Assembly (NCBI GenBank): GCA_025560025.1
Contig: CP048485.1
Coordinates: 1,426,001 to 1,490,000 of the forward strand
Length of the DNA stretch: 64,000 bases
Direction of reading: 5' to 3'
Origin: Agrobacterium tumefaciens
GTDB taxonomy: Bacteria > Pseudomonadota > Alphaproteobacteria > Rhizobiales > Rhizobiaceae
Part shown: positions 29,687 through 38,362 of the stretch, in pieces
Layout of the letters: every line of letters starts with the position of its first letter
Position numbering within the stretch: the stretch's first letter is position 1
The notes under the pieces: model-generated
What the model was told of the DNA's origin: nothing
Seen by the model: the letters and a program-made list of their open reading frames with translations, nothing else
Database searches by the model: none
Program-made: the position numbers and the translations under genes

Positions 29687-30895
29687 ATGAGACACTTCGA
29701 TATCGCCATAACAGGTGCGGGACTTGCGGGCCAGATCGCGGCCATCGCGCTGGCGCGGGCGGGCCGCCACGTGGCGCTCATTGCACCTTCCAGCGACAGG
29801 AAGGACCAGCGCACCACGGCGCTGATGGACCAGTCCATCCGTTTCATGGACCGCCTCGGCCTCTGGTCTCGCATCGCCCCTGCGGCCGCACGCCTTTCCA
29901 CCATGCAGATCATCGACGGCACCGAGCGCCTGCTGCGCGCGCCGACCGTACAGTTCCGCTCCTCCGAAATAGGGCTCGACGCCTTCGGCTGGAACATTCC
30001 GAACGAGGCGCTGCTCGGCGTGCTTGGTGAGGCTGTCGAACAGGAACACAATATTACTCGCCTCGACACCACCGCCGAGACGATCGACATCGGCAACGAC
30101 CGCGTCTCCGTGACGCTTGCAGACGGCGAAACGCTCTCTGCCGATTTCCTCATCGGCGCGGATGGCAGGAAGTCGATGGTGCGGGATGCGGCCGGCATCG
30201 GCGTCAAATCCTGGTCCTATCCGCAGACGGCCATTGTTTTGAACTTGGGCCATAGCCGGTCGCATGGCAATGTCTCGACGGAATTCCATACGCCCACCGG
30301 TCCTTTCACCCAGGTTCCCCTGCCCGGCAACCGCTCCAGCCTCGTCTGGGTCGTTACCCCGCAACAGGCGGAGGAACTGACTGCACTGCCGCTGGAGGCG
30401 CTCAACCTGCGGATCGAGGAGCGTATGCAATCCATGCTGGGCGCTGTTACCGTAGAGGACAGCGTGCAGGCATGGCCGCTTTCTTCCATGACGGCGCACC
30501 GCTTCGGCAAGGGCCGCGTCGCCCTGATCGGTGAGGCCGCGCATGGCTTCCCGCCCATCGGCGCGCAGGGTTTGAACCTCAGCCTGCGCGACATCATTTC
30601 GCTGACGGAACTGCTCGGTGCCGTCTCCGACCGCCCCATTGCCGCTGACGCCGGCAGCAGCTTTGACCGCAGGCGGCGGGCGGATGTCTACAGCCGCACC
30701 CTCAGCGTCGATCTCCTGAATCGCTCGCTGCTTTCCGATCTTCTGCCAGTGCAGATGGCGCGCGCGGCGGGCCTGCATGTCCTCTCCGGCATCGGCACGC
30801 TCAGAAGCATGGTGATGCGCGAAGGCATCGAGCCCGGCCGCGGACTGAAGGCCCTGCCCTCGCTGCTGTTCGGCAGCTTCAAAAAGGCTGGATGA
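29687..30895 (+). CDS. UbiH/UbiF/COQ6-family FAD monooxygenase
   Basis: A 402-aa flavin hydroxylase of the ubiquinone type. The FAD-binding start FDIAITGAGLAGQIAAIAL (GxGxxG), the GADGRKSMVR motif and the second FAD motif ALIGEAAHGFPPIGAQGLNL are all present. Members hydroxylate the ring during ubiquinone synthesis; which position this one handles cannot be told from sequence alone (UbiL-like enzymes in alphaproteobacteria cover several). Its end overlaps the convergent AEC transporter gene by 17 bp. Confidence 0.9.
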   Translation: MRHFDIAITGAGLAGQIAAIALARAGRHVALIAPSSDRKDQRTTALMDQSIRFMDRLGLWSRIAPAAARLSTMQIIDGTERLLRAPTVQFRSSEIGLDAFGWNIPNEALLGVLGEAVEQEHNITRLDTTAETIDIGNDRVSVTLADGETLSADFLIGADGRKSMVRDAAGIGVKSWSYPQTAIVLNLGHSRSHGNVSTEFHTPTGPFTQVPLPGNRSSLVWVVTPQQAEELTALPLEALNLRIEERMQSMLGAVTVEDSVQAWPLSSMTAHRFGKGRVALIGEAAHGFPPIGAQGLNLSLRDIISLTELLGAVSDRPIAADAGSSFDRRRRADVYSRTLSVDLLNRSLLSDLLPVQMARAAGLHVLSGIGTLRSMVMREGIEPGRGLKALPSLLFGSFKKAG

Positions 30896-31817
30896 AATAG
30901 ACCACGCCTGTCAGCGTGAGGACCGACAACACCGTCGAGATGAGAATCGTCGCCGACGCCCTCTCCTGCCAGACATGATATTGCTGGCCGATGACGAAGA
31001 CATTCGTCGCGGTCGGCAAGGCTGCCAGCAGCACGGCGGAATAAATCCAGACCGGCTCGAAACGCCCGAGCGACGAGAGCAGGAGATAAGCCGCGAGCGG
31101 ATGCAGGATCAGCTTGGCCGGCACGATATAGCTGATTTCCACCGGCACCCTTTTCATCGGCCGCAGCGCCAGCGTCACGCCCATGGCAAACAGCGCGCAG
31201 GGCGCCGCCGATTGCGCCAGATAATCCACCAGCCGCTGCACCGCCTCCGGCGGCTGCCAGGACAGCGAGGCAGCGAGAAAGCCCGCAATCACCGACACGA
31301 TGAAGGGATGGGTGATGACCTTGCGCGCCACATCCATTGCAAGCTTCGCCGGGGAGCGCTTGTCACCGCCCGCAACCGCCATCATCGCCGGCGCGACGAT
31401 GAAATGGGCGGCGTTTTCCAGACAGACGATCAGCGCCACCGGCACCGCCGCCTTTTCACCGAGCGCCAGCAGCGCAAGGCCCGGCCCCATATAGCCGATA
31501 TTGCCATAGCTCGCCGCGAAACTCTGGATGGTGGTTTCGGCGAGGCTGTTCTTTCGCACGAACCGGCCGATCAGGAATACAGCCAAGAAAATGCCGTAGG
31601 TGCAGGCAAGGCTGGCGGCAACGAAATCCATGCGCGCCAGCTCTTCGACCGGCGTTTTCGACACCAGCTTGAAAAACAGCGCCGGAAGCGCAGCATAGAT
31701 GATGAAGGTATTCAGCCAGCCCATCGCCTCGACTGGCTGTTTCGTGATGCGCGCCGCGCCGTAACCGATGAAGATCAGGCCGAAAAACGGCAAAAGCAAT
31801 CCGACGATATCGGCCAC
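30879..31817 (-). CDS. AEC-family transporter (auxin efflux carrier fold)
   Basis: A 312-aa permease with ten predicted helices in two halves. The start IVGLLLPFFGLIFIGYGAARI and the AASYGNIGYMGPGLALLALG loop are typical of the bacterial AEC family, which exports small organic acids. Substrate unknown; the plant auxin name does not imply auxin transport here. Confidence 0.88.
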   Translation of the reverse strand: MADIVGLLLPFFGLIFIGYGAARITKQPVEAMGWLNTFIIYAALPALFFKLVSKTPVEELARMDFVAASLACTYGIFLAVFLIGRFVRKNSLAETTIQSFAASYGNIGYMGPGLALLALGEKAAVPVALIVCLENAAHFIVAPAMMAVAGGDKRSPAKLAMDVARKVITHPFIVSVIAGFLAASLSWQPPEAVQRLVDYLAQSAAPCALFAMGVTLALRPMKRVPVEISYIVPAKLILHPLAAYLLLSSLGRFEPVWIYSAVLLAALPTATNVFVIGQQYHVWQERASATILISTVLSVLTLTGVVYFIQPF

Positions 31818-31851
31818 GGTCTTTCCCTTACGTCTAAAATACGCGGGAGGC

Positions 31852-32598
31852 TTAGCCGATTTTCATCAGGATCGGAAAGGTCTCCTGGAACCAGATCGCC
31901 ACATTGGTGATGAAACCGGACATGAAAGCGATACCGGTGAGCACGAGCAACACGCCCATCAGCTTTTCCACGAGGCCAAGATGGCGGCGGAAGCGCACGA
32001 GGAACCGCATGAAGGAACCGGAAAAAGCAGCCGCGATCCAGAAAGGCACGGCAAGGCCAAGAGAATAGACTGCAAGCAGCGCCGCACCGTCGCCAACCGT
32101 GTCGCGCGAAGCGGCAACACCGAGAATCGCGCCCAGAACCGGGCCAATGCAGGGCGTCCAGCCGAAGGCGAAGGCAAGGCCCATGACATAGGCTCCGGAA
32201 AGCGTGGCCGGCTTGCCCGCTCCCTGAAACCGCGCCTCGCGCGAAAACACACCGATGCGGAAAACACCGAGAAAGTTAAGGCCCATCAGAATGATGATGA
32301 AACCGCCGATCTTGGCGAGAATATCGAGATTCTGGCGCAAAAGCGTGCCGATTGTCGAGGCGCCGGCACCCAGCGCCACAAACACCGTGGCAAAACCGAG
32401 CGTGAAAAAGAAGGCCGAAATCAGCACCGCCTTGCGCACCTCGGGCCGGGGCGCCGCATCCTCCGTCTTGAACTGCTCGACGGAAATACCCGCCATGTAA
32501 CACAGGTAAGGCGGCACCAGCGGCAGAACGCAGGGCGACAGGAAAGACAAGGCACCGGCCAGAAGCGCGCTGAACAGGGAAATATCGGCAATCGACAA
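31852..32598 (-). CDS. ccdA: Cytochrome c biogenesis protein CcdA
   Basis: A 248-aa membrane thiol-disulfide carrier with six helices that moves electrons from cytoplasmic thioredoxin to periplasmic partners for cytochrome c maturation. Both redox cysteines are visible, in LSPCVLPLVPPYL and GWTPCIGPVLGA. It is the last chromosomal protein gene before the tRNA-Lys insertion site, 34 bp upstream (in its direction) of the AEC gene, with which it may share a transcript. Confidence 0.93.
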   Translation of the reverse strand: MSIADISLFSALLAGALSFLSPCVLPLVPPYLCYMAGISVEQFKTEDAAPRPEVRKAVLISAFFFTLGFATVFVALGAGASTIGTLLRQNLDILAKIGGFIIILMGLNFLGVFRIGVFSREARFQGAGKPATLSGAYVMGLAFAFGWTPCIGPVLGAILGVAASRDTVGDGAALLAVYSLGLAVPFWIAAAFSGSFMRFLVRFRRHLGLVEKLMGVLLVLTGIAFMSGFITNVAIWFQETFPILMKIG

Positions 32599-32817
32599 GA
32601 AAGAACTCCGGATCCCGTAAAGCCCGCCGCGATTCGCAAAAGATTCGCCGGCACTTCACGCTTTCATTTTCGCACATGTCATTGCCGTAAAACGATTTCA
32701 CCCGTTTGCCCGACATGTCTGAGCCGCTTTTATCCCCAGCCGCCCCCTGTCTCCAATCACCTTTTCGGGGGTGCGACAAAAAAAACCGGATTGATTGTAG
32801 AAAGCGCTTTTTTTGGG

Positions 32818-32846
32818 TTGACCGAACGGATCGCTCTACCTATGTT
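32818..32846 (+). promoter_or_regulatory. Sigma-70 promoter of tRNA-Lys
   Basis: TTGACC and TATGTT separated by exactly 17 bp, ending 37 bp before the tRNA. A T-rich tract just upstream may act as an UP element. Confidence 0.65.
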
Positions 32847-32883
32847 CCGCGCACTTCCGAAGGGCAACCAAGCCCCGACACGG

Positions 32884-32959
32884 GAGAGCGTAGCTCAGCC
32901 GGTAGAGCAACTGACTTTTAATCAGTAGGTCCAGGGTTCGAATCCCTGCGCTCTCACCA
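32884..32959 (+). tRNA. tRNA-Lys (TTT anticodon)
   Basis: 76 nt with acceptor stem GAGAGCG / CGCTCTC, D arm GCTCAGCCGGTAGAGC, anticodon stem ACTGA / TCAGT around loop CTTTTAA (anticodon TTT at 32917-32919), T arm with GGTTCGAATCC, and an encoded CCA. It is complete, and a tyrosine integrase begins 86 bp further on, so its 3' end is the likely attachment site of the island. Confidence 0.98.
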
Positions 32960-33045
32960 ACGGAAACAAGCACTTACCGTTGAAAATCAGCCCAAAACCG
33001 GTAAAATTAGCCTCACACATGTCTCGCACAGTTTGAGAGGGTGAA

Positions 33046-34209
33046 ATGGCCTCGCATACCGTCTTTGGTGACAAGGTCCGCGTCTATCGCCGGGCCAACA
33101 GCACACTCTGGCAATGCTCCACCTACCTTGAGGGCAAGGAGTGGCGCGTCAGCACAAAAACCGATGTTTTAGCGCTCGCCAAAGAGTTTGCCGAAGACTG
33201 GTATCTGGAGCTTCGCGGTAAGAGCCGTATCGGCCAGTTAAAGACCGAGCGCACCTTTGCCGATGCCGCCAAGCAGTTCCTTCAGGAATATGTCCCGCTC
33301 ACCAACGGCGAGCGCAATCCGCGCTACGTAAAGGACCACGAGGCGCGCATCAACAACCACCTCCTTCCCTACTTCGGCAAGATGGCGCTTAGCGCCGTCA
33401 CAGCGGGCAAGGTGCAGGAGTTCCGCGTCATGCGGCTTCAGCCGCATCCCGAGACCGGCAAGGTGCCGACACGCAGCACCCTTCACCATGAGACCGTGAC
33501 CCTGCGCCAGGTCATGAAGACCGCCCTGCGCCACGGTTGGATCAGCCATCTCCCCGACTTCTCGGCTCCCTACAAGGCGTCGGGCAAGATCACGCACCGC
33601 GCATGGTTCTCTCCCGAGGAATACAAGCAGCTCTACACCTACACCCGTGAGCGCGCCAAATCCGCCGCAGGCCTTAACTGGCAGTATGCCGCCGAGCAGT
33701 TCCATGACTACATCCTGTTCATGGCCAACACTGGCCTGCGGCCCGATGAAGCCAACCGGCTGGAATACCGCGACGTGACCATCGAGAAGGACGAGGAGAG
33801 CGACGAGCGCATCCTGTTGATCGAGGTGCGTGGCAAACGGGGCTTCGGCTATTGCAAGAGCACCACAGGCGCTGTGCATCCGTTTGAGCGGCTGGTGAAG
33901 CGCAACAATCCCAAGCCGACCGATCTCGTGTTCCCGCAGGACCACAAGAAGCAGTTCAACCGTGCCATGACTGATTGCGGGTTCAAGACTGACCGTGAAG
34001 GCAACAAGCGTTCGGCTTACAGCCTTCGCCATACCTATATCTGCCTGCGCCTGCTGGAAGGTGCCGACATTTATCAAATCGCCAAGAACTGCCGGACGAG
34101 CGTAGAAATGATTGAGAAGCACTATGCCGTGCATCTTAAGAACACGCTGGATGCCAAGGCCATCAACGTGAAGAAAAAAGTGAAGAAGGTGGTAGCTGCC
34201 GAGGCCTAG
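33046..34209 (+). CDS. Tyrosine recombinase / integrase of the island
   Basis: A 387-aa site-specific integrase located 86 bp after tRNA-Lys and reading away from it. An N-terminal SAM-like core-binding region (about residues 70-165) precedes the catalytic domain with Arg232 in NTGLRPDEAN, Lys264 in RGKRGFGY, Arg328-His329 in AYSLRHTYI and the nucleophile Tyr360 in VEMIEKHYA. The usual His before LR is Tyr325, a variation seen in this subgroup. GAGAGG lies upstream of the ATG. It should integrate and excise the island at the tRNA-Lys 3' end. Confidence 0.93.
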   Translation: MASHTVFGDKVRVYRRANSTLWQCSTYLEGKEWRVSTKTDVLALAKEFAEDWYLELRGKSRIGQLKTERTFADAAKQFLQEYVPLTNGERNPRYVKDHEARINNHLLPYFGKMALSAVTAGKVQEFRVMRLQPHPETGKVPTRSTLHHETVTLRQVMKTALRHGWISHLPDFSAPYKASGKITHRAWFSPEEYKQLYTYTRERAKSAAGLNWQYAAEQFHDYILFMANTGLRPDEANRLEYRDVTIEKDEESDERILLIEVRGKRGFGYCKSTTGAVHPFERLVKRNNPKPTDLVFPQDHKKQFNRAMTDCGFKTDREGNKRSAYSLRHTYICLRLLEGADIYQIAKNCRTSVEMIEKHYAVHLKNTLDAKAINVKKKVKKVVAAEA

Positions 34210-34302
34210 TTTCTATTGAACATCCTTGGCTTAGCTGTATCAATGCGTAACAGCGCACCTACGCATCGCAATGTGTACGCATTGAGGGCGATGCTTTGCT
34301 CG

Positions 34303-34364
34303 ATTTTGTCACCAGCCGCGCGGCGTCTGGACAAAACCGGCAAGTGCGTCAGGGGAAACCCCTG
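34303..34364 (+). other. Candidate origin of transfer (oriT)
   Basis: AAAACCGGCAAGTGCGTCAG closely resembles the RSF1010/MobQ nick region (ACCGGTAAGTGCGCCCTC). An imperfect inverted repeat TTTTGTCACCAG / CTGGACAAAA stands just before it at 34304-34336, as in known MobQ oriTs, and a perfect small hairpin CAGGGG-AAA-CCCCTG follows at 34350-34364. By analogy the nick would fall after GTGCG at 34348. The relaxase gene starts 28 bp downstream of the hairpin. Confidence 0.75.
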
Positions 34365-34391
34365 AACCCCGTCCGTGCCGGAGCAAGGTGA

Positions 34392-35444
34392 ATGGCTATC
34401 TATCACCTGAACGTCAAGAACATCAGCCGGGGAGACGGACGCTCCGTTGTCGCGGCCGCTGCTTATCGCGCGGGTGAGGTTCTGCCGAATGATGCGGAGG
34501 AAAAGCTTTCGGATTTCGGCGGACGGCGGGATGTGGTCACAAGCGGCATCCGCCTGCCAGCCGGTGCGCCGGACTGGATGGCCGACCGAACCACTTTATG
34601 GAATGCCGTGGAACTGGCCGAGAAGCGGCATGACGCGCGCTTAGCCAAAGAAATCGAATTCGCCCTGCCCCGTGAGCTACCGCGCCCGGCGTGGCTGGCC
34701 GTTGCCCACGCGATGGCCGACGCCTACACGGCGCAGGGCTTCGTGGCCGACTTCGCCATCCACGATGATGGCACCCAGCATAATCCGCATGTCCATATCC
34801 TGCTGACCACGCGCGTCATCACGCCGGAGGGATTCGGCCCCAAAATCCGCAGCGCTGATGGTCGGCAGTTTATAAGCGAGGCCCGACTAATCTGGGAGCG
34901 CATTGCCAACGCATCATTGAAGAAGGCAGGAGTTGCCGCCGCCATCGACAGCCGCAGTTATGCGAAACGTAAACTTGACCGGACACCCGGCCAGCATCGT
35001 GGGCCGGACAAAGAGGAACGGCGGGCCCGCAGGCAGCGCCAGCGAGAAAGGGAAAAGATGGTTCCTACACATGATGACCGTGACCTGCCCGTTCCCGATC
35101 CCGATGGTAAGCCCATTCACCCACGAGAGCTCGCAGCCGCCGAAGGGCGGATGCTGCGCGAGGTTGAACGGGAGGAACCTCCCTCCTTTCAAGAGCCGAA
35201 CGGCGACCCTGCTGCCGCACGGCAGGCGATTGAGCGGCAGAACAGCCGCAATATGAGCGAAGATGACGCTGCCGCTTATCGGCTGGCACCCGAGGATATG
35301 CTGGATTGGTTAAGTGAGCCCCTTCCCGCCCAGGACGAGGCAGTTCTGGAGCGGTGGGAAAACCACCTCGACTGGCTTGAAGCTGATGTCAGACACTCAC
35401 CTTCTCCTCTAGAGTCCGGGTTAGAGCCAGAGCGCGAGCGTTAA
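34392..35444 (+). CDS. MobA/MobL-family relaxase
   Basis: A 350-aa MobQ-type relaxase that nicks oriT and pilots the strand during conjugative mobilisation. The catalytic Tyr25 sits in AAAAYRAGEVL, and the HUH metal motif is HDDGTQHNPHVHILL (His130, His133, His135 around it). The Gln/Arg/Lys-rich stretch near residues 200-225 follows. It is relaxase-only: the helicase part of Ti-plasmid TraA is absent. Immediately follows the oriT candidate. A fragment of a second, related gene lies at 35971-36048. Confidence 0.93.
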   Translation: MAIYHLNVKNISRGDGRSVVAAAAYRAGEVLPNDAEEKLSDFGGRRDVVTSGIRLPAGAPDWMADRTTLWNAVELAEKRHDARLAKEIEFALPRELPRPAWLAVAHAMADAYTAQGFVADFAIHDDGTQHNPHVHILLTTRVITPEGFGPKIRSADGRQFISEARLIWERIANASLKKAGVAAAIDSRSYAKRKLDRTPGQHRGPDKEERRARRQRQREREKMVPTHDDRDLPVPDPDGKPIHPRELAAAEGRMLREVEREEPPSFQEPNGDPAAARQAIERQNSRNMSEDDAAAYRLAPEDMLDWLSEPLPAQDEAVLERWENHLDWLEADVRHSPSPLESGLEPERER

Positions 35445-35510
35445 AGGTGAGTGCATTGCATCTGCCAGACGTTTGATCATCTGGTTCTGAAGTTTAGGAA
35501 ATCGGCTTCT

Positions 35511-35843
35511 TTAACTTTTGCACTCAGACAGTATCGTCTGACGGCTATCCTGAAGCGTGGCGTCCTTGCCTTTGGTGATCAACGTATAGGTGTAGTTCGG
35601 ATCAATGGCCTTGTAGGTCGCTCCAGACGCCGAGCGTTGTTCCGCCATGGGGATCATTTCATCCATCTGCTGCAAGATTGCGAAGCTTTTTCCGTCTGCG
35701 CCATTCACATACACGACACGCATGACAGCGTTGTTGGCGCATGAATAGGACACCGAATCCAGCGTTGTCTTCTCTGCTGCGGTCGCAGTGGAGAACGTTG
35801 CTACGCTCAATGCACACGCCAAATAGACGTTAATCTTCTTCAT
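35511..35843 (-). CDS. MliC-like lysozyme inhibitor (putative)
   Basis: A 110-aa periplasmic protein with signal peptide (VYLACALSVATFSTATA-A). The mature part has the MliC/PliC pattern: SVSYSCANNAVMRVVYVNG, a middle SASGATYKAI with the conserved Ser and Tyr, then LITKGKDATL and a terminal Cys. MliC proteins block c-type lysozyme, which would help survive animal or protist hosts. The call rests on motif resemblance. Confidence 0.7.
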   Translation of the reverse strand: MKKINVYLACALSVATFSTATAAEKTTLDSVSYSCANNAVMRVVYVNGADGKSFAILQQMDEMIPMAEQRSASGATYKAIDPNYTYTLITKGKDATLQDSRQTILSECKS

Positions 35844-35970
35844 TACTAATTACCTTTATACATTGATTGCCAGTCCGAAATTGAACTCGCTGTTTTAGAC
35901 TACATTTCGGAAAATATACTTTCAAATAATAAATCGCGTCCCGCACCACATGACAATGATGCGTCATCTT

Positions 35971-36048
35971 CAAGATCCGAAGGGCGGTTCTGCTGCCGCG
36001 CGGCAGGCTATGGAGCGACATGACAGCCGCAAGATGAGCGAGGATGAC
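35971..36048 (+). pseudogene. Fragment of a MobA/MobL relaxase gene
   Basis: In frame this reads QDPKGGSAAARQAMERHDSR and on to KMSEDD, nearly matching residues 269-293 of the relaxase upstream ([26 protein letters not shown]). The rest of the gene is missing on both sides, so it is the scar of a second mobilisation module or a partial duplication. Confidence 0.8.
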
Positions 36049-36103
36049 ACTTTATGGGAAATCAGTTGGTTTGGCTTAAAAAGGACGACAAGCGTTCGCG
36101 GAA

Positions 36104-36583
36104 CTATCTCCGCGAAACAAGCTTTTTAAGCCGCTGCCACAACGTAAGGCGATCACGCGTTAAACGTAAGGGTATTGTTGTGACGCTTGTCCCTTGCTGA
36201 GATAGCCGGAGATAATACCCATTCAGAACATTATCGCTCTGCTGGTGCACATACCAACACCCGTAACTCATAACGCTCGTATCTACCGACCAGAACACAG
36301 CGAAAAAATCAGCGCCTCGTAGGCGCCCCTCAAATTTCCACTTCCTATGAGCTTCGTTCTCCGGGATTTTTCGCTCAATGCTTCCCGACAGAACGTCATT
36401 ATACTGCTTTACCTTCAAACGATCGACCTTAACCACTTGACCGGCGTCGTCCAATATTTCGGTCCGCCAAATTCCCGTATAGTCGCCCCGGAACTCCCGA
36501 ACCCTTCGATAAAGGACAATAATAGCCTGCCATATTATAGCACCGGCAATGCTGGTAATTACCGCGTATACGTGTATCTCCAA
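36104..36583 (-). CDS. Membrane-anchored small protein of unknown function
   Basis: 159 aa: one N-terminal membrane helix (VYAVITSIAGAIIWQAIIVLY) and a soluble, beta-rich domain starting GDYTGIWRTEILDD and rich in alternating hydrophobic strands (YGCWYVHQQSDNVLNGYYLRL). The layout of a short membrane anchor plus a small beta-barrel is reminiscent of some CBASS effectors, but I see no cyclase nearby and do not call it one. It follows the HAD gene by 35 bp on the same strand, suggesting they work together. Confidence 0.6.
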   Translation of the reverse strand: MEIHVYAVITSIAGAIIWQAIIVLYRRVREFRGDYTGIWRTEILDDAGQVVKVDRLKVKQYNDVLSGSIERKIPENEAHRKWKFEGRLRGADFFAVFWSVDTSVMSYGCWYVHQQSDNVLNGYYLRLSQQGTSVTTIPLRLTRDRLTLWQRLKKLVSRR

Positions 36584-36618
36584 AATGCTTCCCCAAAAGC
36601 AGTGAACGAAAGCGTGTC

Positions 36619-37353
36619 TTAAAGAATGCTTTCTAGCTCTTCCATCAACTCAGACGGTGCAATGATAGGGGCGATTTCCCGCAGAAGTCGAGACGTTTTT
36701 GCTCGACTTTCATTTGAAATAACAAATGGAAAACGTGCCGCTTCCAGAAGAGGGGCATCTGAAATCGTATCGCCCAAAGAAATGGTCAATCGATGGCCTT
36801 GCGCTTGTAACTGTTCAACGACCTCTCTTTTTGCGACAGGTCCCGCCATATTGCTTACAAATTGGTTTTTAAACACACCGGAAGCGTCGGTAGCTACCTC
36901 AACGCCGAATATTCGCTTAATACCTAAAACATCGGCATATTCACGCAGCACAATGCCGGGAGCTCCACTCACTACGACAAAATCTACGTTCTTCTGCTTT
37001 GCACGTTTTATGAGAGGCATCACGAAATCAAATAAGTTGCCTTTATCTTTTCGAACAAATCTAGCTGCGAAGGCAGCTATTTTCTTTTCTTCGTATCCAA
37101 CCATACTTTCAGCATATAGGTCGAGAACGGCAACGGCGAACTCGTCGTAGCTTTTCTGATGGTTTTTATACTTATGTAACTCGCTGTCGAAAATATGGGG
37201 ATACTTATCTTCGATGACTTTTACGGACGCTAAATAATCAAGCCAGTCCTTCAACATGAATCCCGGCCTCAGGGTCCCATCCCAGTCCGCCACAATCAGG
37301 TCCACCGACAAGGTCTCACAGAGAGATTCGGCGTTTTTTTTGAGTGATCTCAT
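36619..37353 (-). CDS. HAD-superfamily hydrolase (phosphoserine phosphatase-like)
   Basis: 244 aa with all HAD motifs: VADWDGTLRPG (nucleophile Asp), DFVVVSGAPGIV (Ser), a Lys in AKREVVEQL and LGDTISDAPLLEAA (acidic pair). The helical cap between motifs I and II is of the IB type. Substrate unknown: phosphoserine-like, lipid phosphate and nucleotide substrates are all possible. It has no signal peptide. Lies between the M48 protease gene and the membrane-anchored gene, all on the minus strand. Confidence 0.85.
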   Translation of the reverse strand: MRSLKKNAESLCETLSVDLIVADWDGTLRPGFMLKDWLDYLASVKVIEDKYPHIFDSELHKYKNHQKSYDEFAVAVLDLYAESMVGYEEKKIAAFAARFVRKDKGNLFDFVMPLIKRAKQKNVDFVVVSGAPGIVLREYADVLGIKRIFGVEVATDASGVFKNQFVSNMAGPVAKREVVEQLQAQGHRLTISLGDTISDAPLLEAARFPFVISNESRAKTSRLLREIAPIIAPSELMEELESIL

Positions 37354-37422
37354 CCTCGGATGTTACCGCAGTCATTGAGTTTCACAAGCAGAATAACAAG
37401 GCAGTCTTACGAATAGCTTATG

Positions 37423-38361
37423 CTATATTTTAGTGGGTCTTGATGACGGGCGTTTAGCGTAGGCCATGTCTTGAACTTCTGGCACCTGTGCGGATGGTAC
37501 GCTCAGTGAATGACTTATCAAAAGCGGTGGAATCCGCCCCAGATACGTCTCCGCCTCCAGCGCCCCTCGCCGCTCCTCCAGCGTTGGGTGCGTTGAAAGC
37601 AACGAGCCAGCGGCAATCCCCCTGAACATCAACCGTGCCTTCTTGCGCTCGAATTCGCTCAGTTCCGGCCCGTTGTGCAGCTTGTCCAGCGCGGCGATCA
37701 TATGCTCCTTGCTGGTCAGCGCCGCGCCGAAGGCGTCGGCCCAATACTCGCGCTTGCGCGACAGGCTCAGAACATACAGTTCCGACACCCACGTCAGGAG
37801 CCAGCGGCCCCAGCGCTGCAAGGTTTCGGAAAACACCAGATACCACACCAGCGCGTTCTGAAACGAGTGTGCCAACCCCATGCGGCGCATGTCATTGTTG
37901 GCGATATGGCCGAGTTCGTGGCCGATAATGGCGTCAACTTCGGTCTCGCTCAGAGTGTCGATGAGTGGCTGGCCCACCACCACCATCGCGTTGTCGGCAT
38001 TGGAACCGATGGCGTAGGCGTTGTTGTGCGGCATGATGCCCACCCATGGGCGGGTTTGCAGGCCGAGGCGGGCCGCGAGGGTGTAGACCCGCTGGGCCAG
38101 CGGATCATCCTCTTTCAGGAGGGTAATACCGTGTTCCTTGAGTGCCATCTCCCGCTGTCGGCCCAGACCGATCAGGCCCCAGACCGTGCCCCATAACGGT
38201 ACGGCGAGGAAACCGCCAAAGGCGCTGCCTGCCGCCACGCCGAGACCGATGCCGACAGGCGCGGAAATCAAACTCCCCCAGGCGAGGCCAGCCCAACTGC
38301 CGGCGACAAGGCCGAGCCAGGTCGGAAAGGTGCTATGTTTGAGAGGTATCTGCTCTGCCAT
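37423..38361 (-). CDS. M48-family membrane metalloprotease
   Basis: A 312-aa HtpX-like protease with N-terminal membrane helices (LGLVAGSWAGLAWGSL and VGIGLGVAAGSAFGGFLAVPL), the zinc motif HELGH at residues 148-152 and the third ligand in KREYWADAFGA. It starts one base after the stop of the coupling-protein gene, so the two are translated together. Its pairing with a conjugation coupling protein suggests quality control of the transfer machinery or local cell wall/membrane remodelling; that is inference. Confidence 0.9.
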   Translation of the reverse strand: MAEQIPLKHSTFPTWLGLVAGSWAGLAWGSLISAPVGIGLGVAAGSAFGGFLAVPLWGTVWGLIGLGRQREMALKEHGITLLKEDDPLAQRVYTLAARLGLQTRPWVGIMPHNNAYAIGSNADNAMVVVGQPLIDTLSETEVDAIIGHELGHIANNDMRRMGLAHSFQNALVWYLVFSETLQRWGRWLLTWVSELYVLSLSRKREYWADAFGAALTSKEHMIAALDKLHNGPELSEFERKKARLMFRGIAAGSLLSTHPTLEERRGALEAETYLGRIPPLLISHSLSVPSAQVPEVQDMAYAKRPSSRPTKI

Positions 38362-38362
38362 G

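Noticed and set aside
36104..36583. CBASS Cap15-type effector
   Set aside because: Membrane anchor plus beta domain is similar in outline, but there is no nucleotidyltransferase next to it and only one helix is seen.
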